NCBI RefSeq assembly: GCF_027943255.1
Contig: NC_072895.1
Coordinates: 25,828,001-25,892,000 of the forward strand
From: Anastrepha obliqua
Taxonomy: Eukaryota > Arthropoda > Insecta > Diptera > Tephritidae
Length of the DNA stretch: 64,000 nucleotides
Direction of reading: 5' to 3'
The notes beneath the pieces are model-generated. The model did no database searches and had not been told where the DNA came from. It saw only the letters and a list, made by a program, of their open reading frames with translations. Of this stretch, positions 43,101-53,150 are shown one piece after another. The translations under genes were made by a program, and so were the position numbers. Position 1 is the first letter of the stretch. Each line of letters begins with the position of its first letter.

Positions 43101-43615
43101 TGTGGCAACATTTTGCTCCGCTGTCATTTATTAAAGCGGGCATTTTTGGAACTTTAAGACGCTTCGCTTGATGGCAACTGAATGAAAAAACGCGACTCTA
43201 AAAGCTTGACGACCTTTAAACGAAAGAAATTAGCAATAAGCCGCGTATTTACCAGAAAAAAGGCGCAAATAAGGACGGTAATGCATCTCAAAATTGTTTA
43301 GGATAATTGAGGGGAAATAGGGCAATTTATAAGTGCTTTTTGTTGCTTTATTTTTTTTTCCTAACCGAATTAAAATAAGCGGGAAAGCAAATTCAAAGCG
43401 TCATTCTGTAACCACATCTCTCCATTTTAGATCCAAAGAAGATTGCACGAGTTCAACAACTCTACGAAGATATGGACATGCCCAGAATCTATGCCAAATA
43501 CGAAGAAGAAACATACAACAGGATTAAGATGCGTATTGAGAATACATCGGAGGAGGCGCTGCGTGAAGTTTTCTTGGAAATACTAAACTTTGTCACTCTA
43601 AGAGGCATTAAATAA
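31162..43615 (+). CDS. FPPS-like isoprenyl diphosphate synthase family enzyme, copy 2
   Basis: Exons are 31162-31370, 34579-34676, 39057-39127, 39205-39345, 39454-39815, 39889-40115 and 43431-43615. All introns are GT-AG with the same phases as copy 1, and exons 3 to 7 have identical lengths; the product is 430 aa. The N terminus is again Ser/Arg-rich, with an internal Met before TKDQIREFMAVYP. DDIVD (182-186) and TRRRGQ are intact. GGKxxR is LTNTKN (134-139), the second motif is N319-DYLD, IQD is IQT, and the residues before DDxxD are Val-Leu where classical FPPS has Phe-Phe. The changes at these sites are shared with copy 1 and so predate or accompanied the duplication. The role is most likely diverged from ordinary FPPS. 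Introns 1, 2 and 6 are 3.2, 4.4 and 3.3 kb of transposon sequence. Confidence 0.93.
31741..32359 (+). pseudogene. RNase H-type retroelement C-terminal fragment
   Basis: The 180-codon frame from 31817 begins in RNase H (LTWVPGQVGNAGNEISDSLA) and runs through CHFLWAKHMEKVGI, an eroded zinc module (ending HFLCARTAFARIRM), and FLALRDLLRFLWRSGRF to a stop. The open frame across the whole C terminus suggests moderate age. A sister fragment is at 58700-58885. Confidence 0.82.
32390..32572 (+). pseudogene. RTE-like RT scrap
   Basis: Translation gives VRIFGSCVKSVFLYGSETW and LQSFVNKRLRIICRIF, matching 28375-28500. It breaks off at about 32572, where unrelated sequence begins. Confidence 0.75.
32573..33030. 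other. Unassigned sequence in intron 1 of copy 2
   Basis: An open minus frame (32542-32736) has no recognised family. The CCACCCTGTA near 32785 could be a DNA-transposon terminus. No gene is supported. Confidence 0.35.
33031..33720. repeat. Low-complexity A/T tract with 25-bp tandem units
   Basis: Around 33466-33545 the phrase AATTAAACATTTTTTTTTT followed by CATTTT repeats three times. The rest is homopolymer-rich A/T. Confidence 0.7.
33820..33970 (+). repeat. Retroelement 3'-end fragment
   Basis: The phrase GGCTGGCTGTAGATATCTTC with its flanks matches 42570-42660, the downstream end of the retroelement at 41090-42680. Confidence 0.65.
34030..34290 (-). mobile_element. Deletion derivative of the 10801-11759 mariner family
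   Basis: The minus strand starts with GGTTAAATTTCAAGGGCCGG, then joins directly to the transposase C terminus (LDFFLWGYLKE-like and RGRGCHLADILF-like residues) and the other end. Only about 260 bp remain. Confidence 0.75.
34677..35107. other. Intron 2 of copy 2, 5' part
   Basis: No repeat or coding signal assigned. Confidence 0.35.
35108..35767 (+). mobile_element. Non-autonomous Helitron, uninterrupted
   Basis: Starts TCTATATATATAAAAAGAAG after an A and ends CTAA (35764-35767) before a T. It is nearly identical to the outer element at 15507-18947, including AAGCCCACTGGGAAATGCTA at the 3' end. No ORF. Confidence 0.8.
36432..37589 (+). mobile_element. Truncated piggyBac element
   Basis: Perfect 14-bp ends CACGTTGGCTGCCA and TGGCAGCCAACGTG are flanked by TTAA (36428-36431 and 37590-37593), the piggyBac signature. 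Palindromic GTCGCACGAAAATGTGCGAC motifs lie inside both ends and are repeated twice near 37500-37575. The other copy of the host repeat has a single TTAA at 24905-24908. Confidence 0.93.
36755..37152 (+). pseudogene. PiggyBac transposase C-terminal part
   Basis: Reads KPLAVIDYNKAKLGVDISDQ, then RRGVKWYRKVAFELLLGM and NAFIIYK, the last conserved block of the DDE domain including its terminal Asp. The cysteine-rich domain begins RACVLC but shifts frame near 37128; the alternative frame would continue with LCVECF. The N-terminal half is absent. Confidence 0.87.
38500..38725 (+). pseudogene. Mariner transposase C-terminal fragment and right end
   Basis: Translation gives KEAIERNTEAYFGSKDKQFF, EHGIKHLPKRWEDIV and a stop, the mariner C terminus. 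It is followed by AACGCACGAACTTATGGAC, a terminal-repeat relative of 20719-21150. Confidence 0.82.
38726..39056. other. Intron 2 of copy 2, 3' part
   Basis: No repeat assigned; ends in the acceptor TTTACAG. Confidence 0.35.
40230..40765 (-). pseudogene. RNase H-type retroelement C-terminal fragment
   Basis: Overlapping minus frames give RWSGLNSCRVAKCFV, VGVITAHNACG, CLSCLKNDDTAEHFLCSCPA and LPDLLKFINLL, the same family as 60220-61540. The frame is shifted at least once. Confidence 0.78.
41090..42680 (+). pseudogene. RT/RNase H retroelement, degenerate
   Basis: In order: NSDKTELVVLFTRKYKPP, VRYLGVLLDSKLHW, LKPRVVLWMYKAVV, then RNase H pieces (TDGSK, SDSQ-like) and a 3' end shared with 33820-33970. 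Many frameshifts. It fills the centre of intron 6 of FPPS-like copy 2. Confidence 0.8.
42797..43027 (-). pseudogene. Unrecognised minus-strand ORF, probably transposon-derived
   Basis: 76 codons including ICESIMDEMPYWPGAFWLKK, then IKNLVNTFELSGPIHNV. The composition looks protein-like. I do not know the family and no second exon or start context supports a host gene. Confidence 0.3.
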
Positions 43616-44340
43616 GCAGAACTCGCTTTGGCAAAAGAAAGGAAATCATTCCATTAGGAGTAAAAAACAAAATTTTCTATTTATATGTAAGAATTCTGAA
43701 TATGTTGGCACATGGCATTATATTTTTTCGAGAAAGGGGGATTTCATATCATAAAGGTATATATTCAACAAAAATCCTGGTTTCTATAAGTATCAATGGA
43801 TCTATTGGTAAAAGAGAGATAGAATATCACACCGACAAGGCGAAATTATCAGTACTTTCCCGTGGCTAGAACGAAAATGTGTAGTTTAATGAGAATAGTG
43901 ATGATGCTAAGATGGTTACTTAAATGATAGTCAGCTGTCTTGTAGGGGTAAGTAATGAAAAAATGGATGCTATTTTTCGAAATCAAATTGAATATTTTTC
44001 CCTAAAGTTTCAAGGGATAATAGAGTAGCTGAAAAATAAATTCTATTACTGATATTTTTAATTTAACGGTCTTTTTAAACGTTTTTAGGATTGGTTCCCA
44101 AATTTTACGAAGAACGACATTAGGTGAAGTATCAGATATTAGGTAGCTCTGAAATCGTTAGTCAGTAAGCAAGTAGCTGCCAAGTCAGCATTGAGGCTCA
44201 GGAACTCGCCCTCCCAAAAGCATTCAGAGTCAAAGGTCATTCTTCCCGCTACTACAGATTTGTTTAACAGCGTGAGCTCCATTTTAATAAACTCTTTGCT
44301 AAAATACTATCTTCTAAAGAGGACTGAGACAGTGGCACGG
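43616..44340. other. Downstream of copy 2; 3' UTR and intergenic
   Basis: No canonical AATAAA close to the stop, unlike copy 1; the nearest plausible 3' end is not assignable. No gene or repeat seen. Confidence 0.35.
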
Positions 44341-44344
44341 TAGA

Positions 44345-44495
44345 TGATGAAATATTTTGCTTTTTTTTTCTTGTTCACTCCTCTCGGGAGCATAGAGCCT
44401 CGACAAGACTCAGTCTTGCGTTGGTTTCGTTAATCTGTTTTGATTTCTGACAGGTTAGGTGATTACCCTGTCGCTACCAGTCCTAAATAGTGGGA
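44345..44495 (-). repeat. Retroelement 3' end, uninterrupted copy
   Basis: Reverse complement of 29355-29405 joined to 30113-30185. It provides the empty site for the TIR element at 29408-30112. Confidence 0.75.
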
Positions 44496-44915
44496 ATGCT
44501 CACCTATCGTTGCTTAGGAACAACGCCTTCTTACTGCTTTGAGCGCCATCTGTGTTTCACATTTTTCTGCCAGAAGGATCGCACAGATGGTTGAGTACTT
44601 CGCTAAATGTGGTGTGTCTGCTCTATTACCTCGGTTGCCCACTTCCTCTTGCTAGCGCCACTGTTGTAATGTGTAACTGTGTGTTTTTCTTTGTTTTTGC
44701 TTGTTTTAGTAGCCACAATGCAAGTAATCCGCTGACTATTGTGAGGGAGTAAGGATGGAAAGGATGAGTTTTTGGGGTTGAGGAATGGATTCTTTTTTCT
44801 TTTTTGGGGGGAGAGAGGAAAGTAGGTAAATTTGGAAAAGTGCGAGGACCGTGCTTTACGTGCGATTCGAACCCACAACCTCTGGGATGGCAGGCTAGTG
44901 CACTTAGTCAGTATA
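44496..44915 (-). mobile_element. tRNA-like SINE, third family
   Basis: The minus strand begins near 44910 with GACTAAGTGCACTAGCCTGC and GTGGGTTCGAATCGCACG (B box). A body of about 400 bp without coding capacity follows. The boundary at the 44500 side is uncertain. Confidence 0.5.
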
Positions 44916-45840
44916 TTTATTGACGGATCTAAGCTTGATGAACAGGAAGGTGGAGGAGTTTACTCTGAAAGGCTGAGCTTGCATTCTTTCAGGCAGAAGT
45001 TATCGCCATAAGAAACCCTTAACTACGAGGGAAGTATATTTCTACTAGGATAGTCAGGAGGCAGTTCTGAAATCGTTAAATATAAAAACAAATACTAATT
45101 GGCGCGTATACTTCTGTTAGGTATTTAGCAGAACTGCTCCTTTTATTTGTGGTGTGCGCCTTGATGTTGTTTCACAAATCGAGGGGCTTACAGTTTTAAG
45201 ACGACTCCAAATGGCAGATATATCTTTTTGCTTAATTTTTAGAGATTTTTCAAGGCAGAAATGCACTCGGAGGTTTTCCGTTGTCTGCCGAGAAGCGGCC
45301 GCTAATTGCAAAGCAGATGAGTTTGCAAGGGAAGTTACAAGGCGAAATATTCACCCAGATAATGGACTAATACCGATTCCATTAGCTACGTGCGAACTAT
45401 TAAGAGATGAGCACTCTATCAATGCTGCTGATGCCCCTTTTTGCTAAATAAGCAGATAAACTTGGCCAGACTGGAAACTCGGCCGCACAAAATCGTTACC
45501 GAATCTTAGAAGAGGGGATATGAGAAATACGATAGGGGTACTAACAGGGCATTGTCTAATTGGAAGGCATGCAAATTGTCTGGGACTACCACATAATGAC
45601 TTTTGTCGGAGCTGTCAACATATTGAAGAAGAAGATTCTCTACACAGAAAAAGGCTTTCTCCGCTCGGATTCGCTTTTCTTCACAGCATTGAAGAGGTCT
45701 CACAAATAGGGTTGCTGAACTTAACAAAATTTTTTAAATCCACAAGTTGGTTCGGAGAAGACTCAGTACGAGTAAAGTACGAGCTCCAGCGGTATCACAA
45801 TGGGACTAGGCTCGACGCGGGAAATCAACCCTTGGTGCAA
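44916..45840 (+). pseudogene. RNase H-type retroelement split by a SINE
   Basis: IDGSKLDEQEGGGVYSERLS (RNase H start) is at 44920-45000. NCKADEFAREVTRR and, later, GVLTGHCLIGRHANCLGL and DFCRSCQHIEEEDSLH are at 45300-45730. The SINE at 45095-45298 lies between the RNase H parts. Confidence 0.8.
45095..45298 (-). mobile_element. tRNA-derived SINE body, inverted
   Basis: Minus strand reads GGCAGACAACGGAAAACCTC, CGAGTGCATTTCTGCC, GGAGTCGTCTTAAAACTGTA and ends GCGCCAATTAG, the same 3' tail as 24197-24415. The tRNA head is missing. Confidence 0.78.
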
Positions 45841-47190
45841 TAGAGGAGGTGGCAAGCAGCGCTCAAGACAGACGCCACTACCCGAACCGCATCACCGTCC
45901 TGGCAACGATTGATGTACAAAACGGCTTTAACAGCCTACGATGGATAGACATTATAAAGGCACTGAAGGCATGAGAAAGGTTTCGAATACCTGCATACCT
46001 GCTAAGGATTCTCCAGAGCTACCTGAGTGAGAGTGAACTGCTGTACGACACACCAGATGGCCAGAAAAAAAAGCGATAACGTCTGGCGCTGCTCAAGGAT
46101 CTATTCTCGGCCCCGATCACTGGAATCTGAGCTACGACGAGATATTGAGCATAGAAATGCCAGAAGATACATATCTAGTGGGATACGCCGACGATATAGC
46201 GGCGGTCATACCAGCTCGGGACACTGAGGACGCTAGTAGGAAGCTGAACCAAGTCATGATAAGGATGCAAATATGGCTTGAGGACCACGGCCTGGAACTC
46301 GCCAAACATATAACCGAAGTCATCCTTATGACACGAGGTCACGTGCCACTCGAGGTCAGCATGCAAATAAGCGACCCGTCCTTAGTGATCCAAAAAGTAG
46401 TGAAATACTTAGGTATTCAACTTAACTGCAGGCTTACTTTCTGGGCCCAGATACGGCATTCGGCTAACAAAGCAGCAAAGGTCACGGGTATGCTAAGTAG
46501 ATTAATGGCAAACATCGGTGGTGGGCCAACACAGAGCAAAAGAAAGCTAATTATGGCGGCCAGAAGCTCAATTCTCCTGTACGGCAGCGAAGTATGGAGA
46601 GTTGCGCTAAACTGCAAAGCGAAGCGGAAAGCACTAGAGGCAGTGCAACAAACAGCTGCACTCAGAGTTGTCTCAGTCCACCGCACAGTCTCAGGCGCAG
46701 CACTTTTTGTGATCAGCGGTCAGGTACCCGCCGACCTCATGGTCCGGGAGCGAATGGATGCGTGGGACTCCAAGAAGAAACACGTCATCACTAGCTTCTC
46801 AGAATGGAGATGCCAAACCATGCTGCGATGGCAAAACCGATGGGACACTGAACCGAGTGGCAGGTGGACGGCGAAACTTATCCCATTAAATTACAAATGG
46901 GTCCAAAAGAACTTCGGGGAAGAGCACTACTTCTTAGCTCAGTTCCTCTCGGGCTACGGATACTTTCGGAGATATCTATACCATATGGACAAGGTAACCG
47001 ATTCCAAGTGCATATACTGCGAAGCGCTGAGCGATGACGCTGAACACACGTTTTTTAGTTGTGACAGATACATATGTAGCTCGCGGAAATAGATGCTCTG
47101 AGAAAGCAGATTGGCGACACCTTCCCGAGCAACAAAAAGAACAAAATGCTGGACGCGGTAAAGAAATACATCGATAACGTACTATGAAAA
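45841..47190 (+). pseudogene. R1-clade non-LTR reverse transcriptase
   Basis: Blocks are LDVQNGFNSLRW-like, YLSERELLYDT-like, AAQGSILGPDHWNLSYDEIL, LVGYADDIAAVI (catalytic), then a 315-codon frame (46145-47092) with KYLGIQLNCRLTFWAQIRHS, SSILLYGSEVWR and a C-terminal CIYCEALSDDAEHTFFSC zinc module. The absence of RNase H fits R1. Early frameshifts near 45900-46130 disrupt the 5' part and the frame stops early after the zinc module. No rDNA target sequence is seen. Confidence 0.87.
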
Positions 47191-47672
47191 AAAAGATTGA
47201 CCTCGACACAGTGTAGGTGAATAGAATTGGTCCTTTATGGATGCCACTCTGGGCCCTCCCGAAGTAATATATAAAGTAGCCCCGGGAAGGGTGTCTTCTA
47301 CGAAGGAGAGGAGGGATCGTTTTAGTGGCCACACCACACGACGCAGTAGACGACGGTCGCTGTAAGTGCGAAGGCATTTTGAACCCTACCTCACCCACCA
47401 AAAAGAAAAAACAAAATGGGACTATTCATCCTAAGTGTATCGGATGACAGCCACTCAACCTAACCTACAAGAATACTGAAATACTACAAATACGGTCTTT
47501 CATATCAACATTCGTTCACTTTAGAAAAAGACTTAACTGAATTGATGTCTCAGATTCCCTAGCCTGATTTTATACAGAGCGGCACATTTTTAGAGGGAAT
47601 GAAAAGTAGTTTCTTCCTTATCACCTTTAGCGATATTTACGAAAATACACATACACATATACGGTGTATACC
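47191..47672. other. R1-like 3' UTR and spacer
   Basis: Follows the R1 coding end; no gene seen. Confidence 0.4.
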
Positions 47673-47674
47673 TA

Positions 47675-48530
47675 TGAAATGAGACTTTTCTTCAATTTCA
47701 AACGTTAATTAACAAAAAATGGTTACAAATTTAATCTTCAAAATAATAGCCATCGCTAGCGACACATTTTTCCCATTTCTCAGGCAATTTGTGGATGCTG
47801 CGCAAAAAAAACTGGCCGCCTTTGGCCGCAAACCACTCATCGAGCCATTTTTTGGCTTCTTCGTGAGAATTGAAGCACTGCTCGGAAAGTGCGTGGCCCA
47901 TCGATGCAAACAAATGATACTCGGAAGGCGCCAAGTCAATCGTACGTCTGCACCAATTCCCGGGTCGCTCTTGTTCGATGTGGCGGTGCATTGTCATCAA
48001 GAAAAATTACTTTGTGACGCCGATCGGCATATTCTGGGCGTTTTCGGTGTATAGCGCTGTTCAAATCGGCCAATTGTCGTTGGTAGCGTGCACCGTCAAC
48101 TGGTTCACCTGGTTTTAATAGCTCGTACCAAATCATACTACGCTGATCCCAGAAAACACACAGCATTGCCTTGCGGCCGAAGCGATTTGGTTTGGCCGTT
48201 GTTTTTGGCTTGTGGCCGGGCGGACCATACGATCGTTTACGCTTGGGATTGGAGAAATACACCCATTTTTCATCACCCGTAACGATTCGATGCAAAAAAG
48301 ACTTCCTTCCGGGAGAGCAGCATTTCACAAGTGGTTTCACGATGTCGGCAAATCGTAATTTGAAGGCACGAAATTCGACATTCTTAAGAGCGACAAAAAT
48401 GCATTGTTGTATGAAACGTAACAAACAATGACTGAATATTGTTGACAGATGACAGGCGAAAAAAATAAGACATTTGGGAAGGTTTAAAAATACTTCTAGC
48501 GAAATAGTAATAGCTGAAAGTCTCACTTCA
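47675..48530 (-). mobile_element. Mariner element with internal deletion
   Basis: TGAAATGAGACTTT and TGAAGTGAGACTTT are inverted at the ends, flanked by TA (47673-47674 and 48531-48532). The minus-strand transposase keeps HRIVTGDEKWVYF, VIFLDDNAPPHRT and DLAPSEYHLF, the three acidic positions. Part of the N terminus and the stretch between the second and third blocks are deleted, the latter with a frameshift and a TGA near 47938. The C-terminal ending is LPEKWEKCVASDGYYFED. Confidence 0.9.
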
Positions 48531-48532
48531 TA

Positions 48533-49575
48533 AGTACATATGTATATACAGTTCTAGAAAGTTGTTGTGAAATTACAAAAAAAGATCTTCCTAAAAACTA
48601 TGTGAACTAATTCACAATTAAAACATTTAACGGCTCAAATTTAGTTGAAAAAATGTAATTTTTTGTCCCAACTAATTTTTCCTATTCCTTTAGTTTAATT
48701 GTGTCTGAATGTTGATTAGCTTGTCTAAGGTTTGCTGCGAATGTTGTTTACACCGTTTGGGTATATTTGTATGACTACACATTCATACATACATACATAC
48801 ATGTGTACATAGTTCGATAAGTGCTCATAAAGTTCGCTGCTTGCTGATTTTTAGTCTCTTTTTGTTATTTTTATTTCTTGTTGTTATTATTATTTTGCAT
48901 ATTTCACTTGTTGATAATTCACAGTCGCTCAGTATCAATCATAAACACTTTCATATGATATCTCTGAGTAAATAATGTGTGTACGAATACATACGTAAAT
49001 ATATATATGTGTGTATACAACGCACGAGCTCACAGGCACATATACAATACATACACAGAAGCTGCTGTTACACGTACTCTTATATGCAGATACCCCCCAA
49101 GAAAAATTGCGAGTCTCAAATAAGAAGTAGTTTCATATGAAATATTTCGCGATTGGTTTGAGCACAGTTTCATATGAGACAAAGAACTTTGAAGTACTGG
49201 GGGTCAGTTCTCGTTCTGTGTAAACGTGAAGTGAGAAAAAATTTTTCATTTTCGTTTTCACAGAAACTTGTCACTCTGTCTTTTTAGACGCGATTAATTT
49301 GCAATTCTCAGTTGGGCCACGACAAAAATGTTCCGTTTCCATTGCAGCCATGAAACTTTTGCATTCAAATTTCAAATGGCATTTGTTTCGAAGCTGGTGT
49401 AAATTTGTTGTTGTTTGTTAGAGTAAATTTAAAGAAAATATGCCGCAAATAATTATTTTGCTTGATTGGGAGCAAATAGTTCGTGATGAAGAAAGATAAG
49501 ATAACTATTTTCACTAAATTTAATCTTAATCAAAATAATTTTCTAAAATAATTTAATATTCATAGGAATTTGTTG
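48533..49575. other. AT-rich intergenic region
   Basis: Contains a (CATA)n run near 48782-48802 and two TTTCATATGA palindromic motifs near 49131 and 49168. No gene seen. Confidence 0.45.
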
Positions 49576-49579
49576 AAAG

Positions 49580-50125
49580 GCTCACTTCGCGATGGACAAG
49601 GAGAGGTACCTAGGTATTATCCTTGACACCAAGCTTACATGGAAGCCAAAGATTGGGGAAAGAGTGAGGAAGGCAACAATCGCTTTGTATGGGTGCAAGG
49701 GCGCAATTGGCAAAAGATGGGGCCTTTCGCCTAGAGTTGTTTTTTGGCTATGTAATACTATTGTAAAGCCTATCTTGTTATATGGAGTCATAGTCTGGTA
49801 GAAGTCACAGGAGAGGACGACATTGGTGTAGAAGCTTGAAACAGTTCCGAGGTCGGCACTCATTGGACTCAGCCAAGCGGCAATAAGGGCCCTCGGGTCA
49901 GGGAAAGCCTGACCTCACTTTCGACTGCGTCCGAATTCTTTGACATATGCCTCATCTGGGTTCCTGGTCACAGCGACATTGCGGGAAACTGTGACTGGCC
50001 AAACAAGGGAAAGAATTAGGATCGCCCTGACTACCTGCGGTCTGCTTCTGGAAAGATGGGCATCGCGCCAACTCAGCGAGCGTTCGACAAGTACACAAAC
50101 TTGTAAGGTCGCGAAATCCTTTATT
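49580..50125 (+). pseudogene. RT thumb and RNase H scrap
   Basis: RYLGIILDTKLTWKPKI, CKGAIGKRWGLSPRVVFWL and KPILLYG form the RT thumb. After stops, LIWVPGHSDIAGNC in another frame is RNase H. Heavily shortened between the two. Confidence 0.8.
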
Positions 50126-51185
50126 TAAATTTTTTTAATTTTAAAAATTGATTTTAAATTTTTTTTATTTATTTAAATTTTTTTAATTTTAAAAATTAAT
50201 TTTTAATTTTTTTTTATTTACAATAAATTGTTTTTTTTTTTAATTTTTTTATATTTATTTTATTTTTTCATTTTTATTTTTTATATTTTTAAATTTTTTA
50301 TATATTTTTTTCATTAAAAAAATTTTAATTTTTTAATATTTTTTATTACTATTTTTAGTTGATTTTATTATTATAATGGATTTATGTTTCTTTTATTTTT
50401 TTAATTTAATTTTTATTTTTTATATTTAAACATTTTTTTTATCTTTTTTAATTAAAAAATTTGTATTTATTATTATTATTATTTATTATTTATTCAAGTG
50501 AAATTTGTTTGAAAATAATAATTTTTGAATTTTTCATTTTTTTTTAACTTTTGTATTTAGTTAAATTTTTTTAATTTTAATTTTAAAATTAACTTTAATT
50601 TTTTTTATTTGTTTTTAGTTAAATTGCCTTTTAAATTTTTTTTTATATTTATTTTAATTTTTGCCATTTTATTTTTATTTTTTATATTTTTAAATGTTTT
50701 GTATATTTTTTTAATGAAAACAAATTTTAATTTTTGAATATTTTTTTATTAATATATTATTTTTTTTATTTTTTTAGTAATTTAATTATTTCTCTTATTT
50801 TTTTAATTTTATTTAAACATTTTATATTTTTAAATTCTTTATTTCTTTTTTTAATTAAAAAAAAATTTAATTTATTAATATTTTTATTATTATTTTTTAA
50901 CAAAGTGAAATTTGTTTAATAATAATAATTTATGAATTTTTTGTTTATTTTTTTTAATTTTTTAATTTTTTTTATTTATTTAAACTTTTTTAATTTTAAA
51001 AATTAATTAAATTTTTTTTTATTTTGCAAAATTTTTTTTTATATTGCTTTTATTATTTTTTTGTTGAATTTTATTTGTTTTTTATATTTTTAAATATTTT
51101 ATATCTTTTTGAATTAAAAACAAAAAAAAAAAAACAATTTAATTTCTTTTTTTTCCATTATTATTTTGTAATTCATTTTATATTA
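50126..51185. repeat. One-kilobase T-rich low-complexity tract
   Basis: Almost entirely T and A on this strand, with phrases such as TTTAATTTTAAAAATTAATT recurring several times (50148, 50198, 50995). The plus frame at 50734 is compositional and not a gene. Confidence 0.85.
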
Positions 51186-51662
51186 TTATTATAACAGAGC
51201 GTGTGTACTTTGCACAAACCCTGCTTCATATGAGCACACTCTCCATGCCAAAAAAAAAAGTTTGGATGCTTACAAATAGAACAAAATATCGCATATTTTG
51301 TAACAAAAAAAAAATTTTTTTAATCACAATTTTGCATGCTTTTGTAACTTATCAAAGAATATATCTTTGACCTTTTCAGGCTTAAATTTATTCAATCGAT
51401 TCGAGGCGCATTTCTTTAATCGCCAAATGCAGTTTCAAGAAAAGGTAATTAATATTCGCACGGTACCAAATTAAGTGAATGTGGCGAAAGGTGCAAAAAA
51501 ATTTGTATTTCTTTAGCAGAAATTCCCAATTCCATTTCATTGATTTCCATTCACATTTTCTTATTTTTAATCTAAACAGGCACTTTCTCATTTTTTTCTG
51601 CGTATTTTCTACTCTGTAAACAACCTAATCGTTCATTGATTCTAAGTTCTCTAATGGTCTAG
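51186..51662. other. Intergenic, nothing recognised
   Basis: No supported feature. Confidence 0.35.
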
Positions 51663-52165
51663 ACGACGGTAACGTTAATCGGGATTAACGCCTTAAATCG
51701 GAATCACCTCAGAAATTAAGTGCAACAAATGCGGATTGGCAACCAGACTTAATTCTCATAACTTAGGCGCGGATTAGAGGAATTTGCGATGGCAACATTG
51801 CTGAAAAATGAGAGTTGATATCTACTTGTATTGTGAATGAAAAATAATGAAACTTTTAAAGAGAAGAACAAGAAAGACTGGATGCAATGCTAGTTTGCAC
51901 GAACACCACTTGAAATTATATTAATTTTTTTGATATTTCGGCGCAGTTTAAGAATTTGCAATTTAAGATTTTTTTTAATAAATAATTATTTCTTAATATC
52001 AGTGCGGCTAATGCCCGTATTTCGTGCTTGCGCTCCATCTTTTACTGACAAAACTATGCAATAAACAAATCAGCTGTTCAGTAATCCTCATAACAACCGT
52101 CTGTTACACGATCAAATTTAATCAAAATTAACTGCGCCGGTAATCCTGAATAACGCCGCCGTAAG
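51663..52165. mobile_element. Possible TIR element, about 500 bp
   Basis: ACGACGGTAACGTTAATCGG at the left resembles the complement of the right end (ACGGCGGCGTTATTCAGGAT) at roughly 70 percent by eye. GTCTA lies outside both ends. Weak evidence. Confidence 0.4.
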
Positions 52166-52859
52166 TCTAATCTATAAGCTTTCAGTCGCTTGTGGCGCTC
52201 GAATATTTTTGAGTACGGGACAAATAATAAAACATTTATCAAATCTAACACAAAAGTTAGTCGCAGCTCTTTGTTTCAAGCCAATTTTCCGAAGAAGTAC
52301 AAAACATACTAATAAAGATGACGCAATAACTGAAAGTTATTTCGATGGCTCTATAAGTTTTTGTTTATACAAAATTCGTTTCTTTTGAAGCAGAGAGTGT
52401 ACAGGGGCTTTCAAGTTAGTTTTTTTGTGTTTTTTTAATGCAAATTTAACATTTTTGCGACCAAAATATCGTATCACGGAAACTTTCTGTACAATAAAGT
52501 GATTGTTTCGTTGGACTGTGGCAAATCGCCTTATACTTCGTCTATTGGATTAATAAATCATTTTCGGTGTCTTCAGCTGATTCATTCAAAATTCATTAAA
52601 AAATTGGCAATCCCGTATCTCGACATCGCAATCAGTTGATGGTAAACGCATTCCCAGCTATATTGTCGAAGAAAAATAGCCCAATAACCTAGACCACAAT
52701 GGCCACTATAACCCTACGAGAGGTATATAAAGGCGTCTCAACATGTAGCTGCGGTCTTTCCTATGTTCCAAATGCAATTTCGTTTGTCTATGCACCGCCA
52801 CAGCAATTCGCTTACAAATTTTTGTCGACCGCTATCCAAGGATCATATTCCGAATTTTC
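52166..52859. other. Intergenic, nothing recognised
   Basis: No coding frame or repeat assigned. Confidence 0.35.
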
Positions 52860-53150
52860 TGGCTAAAAATAATGCGAAACAAGAAATTGATCGAAAAAGC
52901 AAACAGGGAGCCGCTAGACATTTGGATTAGAACACAGAAATGGAAATGGATTGGTCACGCTTTACCCAAAGAAGCGTAAGGAATAGAACCCACTCACAGC
53001 GAGCAGACCAAGGGAAACCTGGAAGAGAACTGTGGATCGCGAGACGGCTCAACTCGGGTTAAGCTGGAAGCAGGTTGAAGCGTTATCCAGTAATCCGGCG
53101 AGATAGTGCGTAGGTGTTGTTGTTGTCCTACGTCCCGCTAGGGAATCAAG
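52860..53150 (+). pseudogene. RTE-like RT 3' end
   Basis: Reads KANREPLDIWIRTQKWKWIG then HALPKEA, the C-terminal block of the family at 7480 and 28560. A GTTGTTGTTGTCCTACGTCC tail follows, as expected for its 3' end. Confidence 0.7.

Noticed and set aside
19165..44905. Functional tRNA genes at the tRNA-like heads (19165, 26806, 44880, 58380)
   Set aside because: A- and B-box-like motifs are present but I could not fold a full cloverleaf, and most continue into SINE bodies.
50734..50919. Hydrophobic ORF as a membrane protein
   Set aside because: Phe/Leu/Ile-rich composition is produced by the T-rich low-complexity tract.
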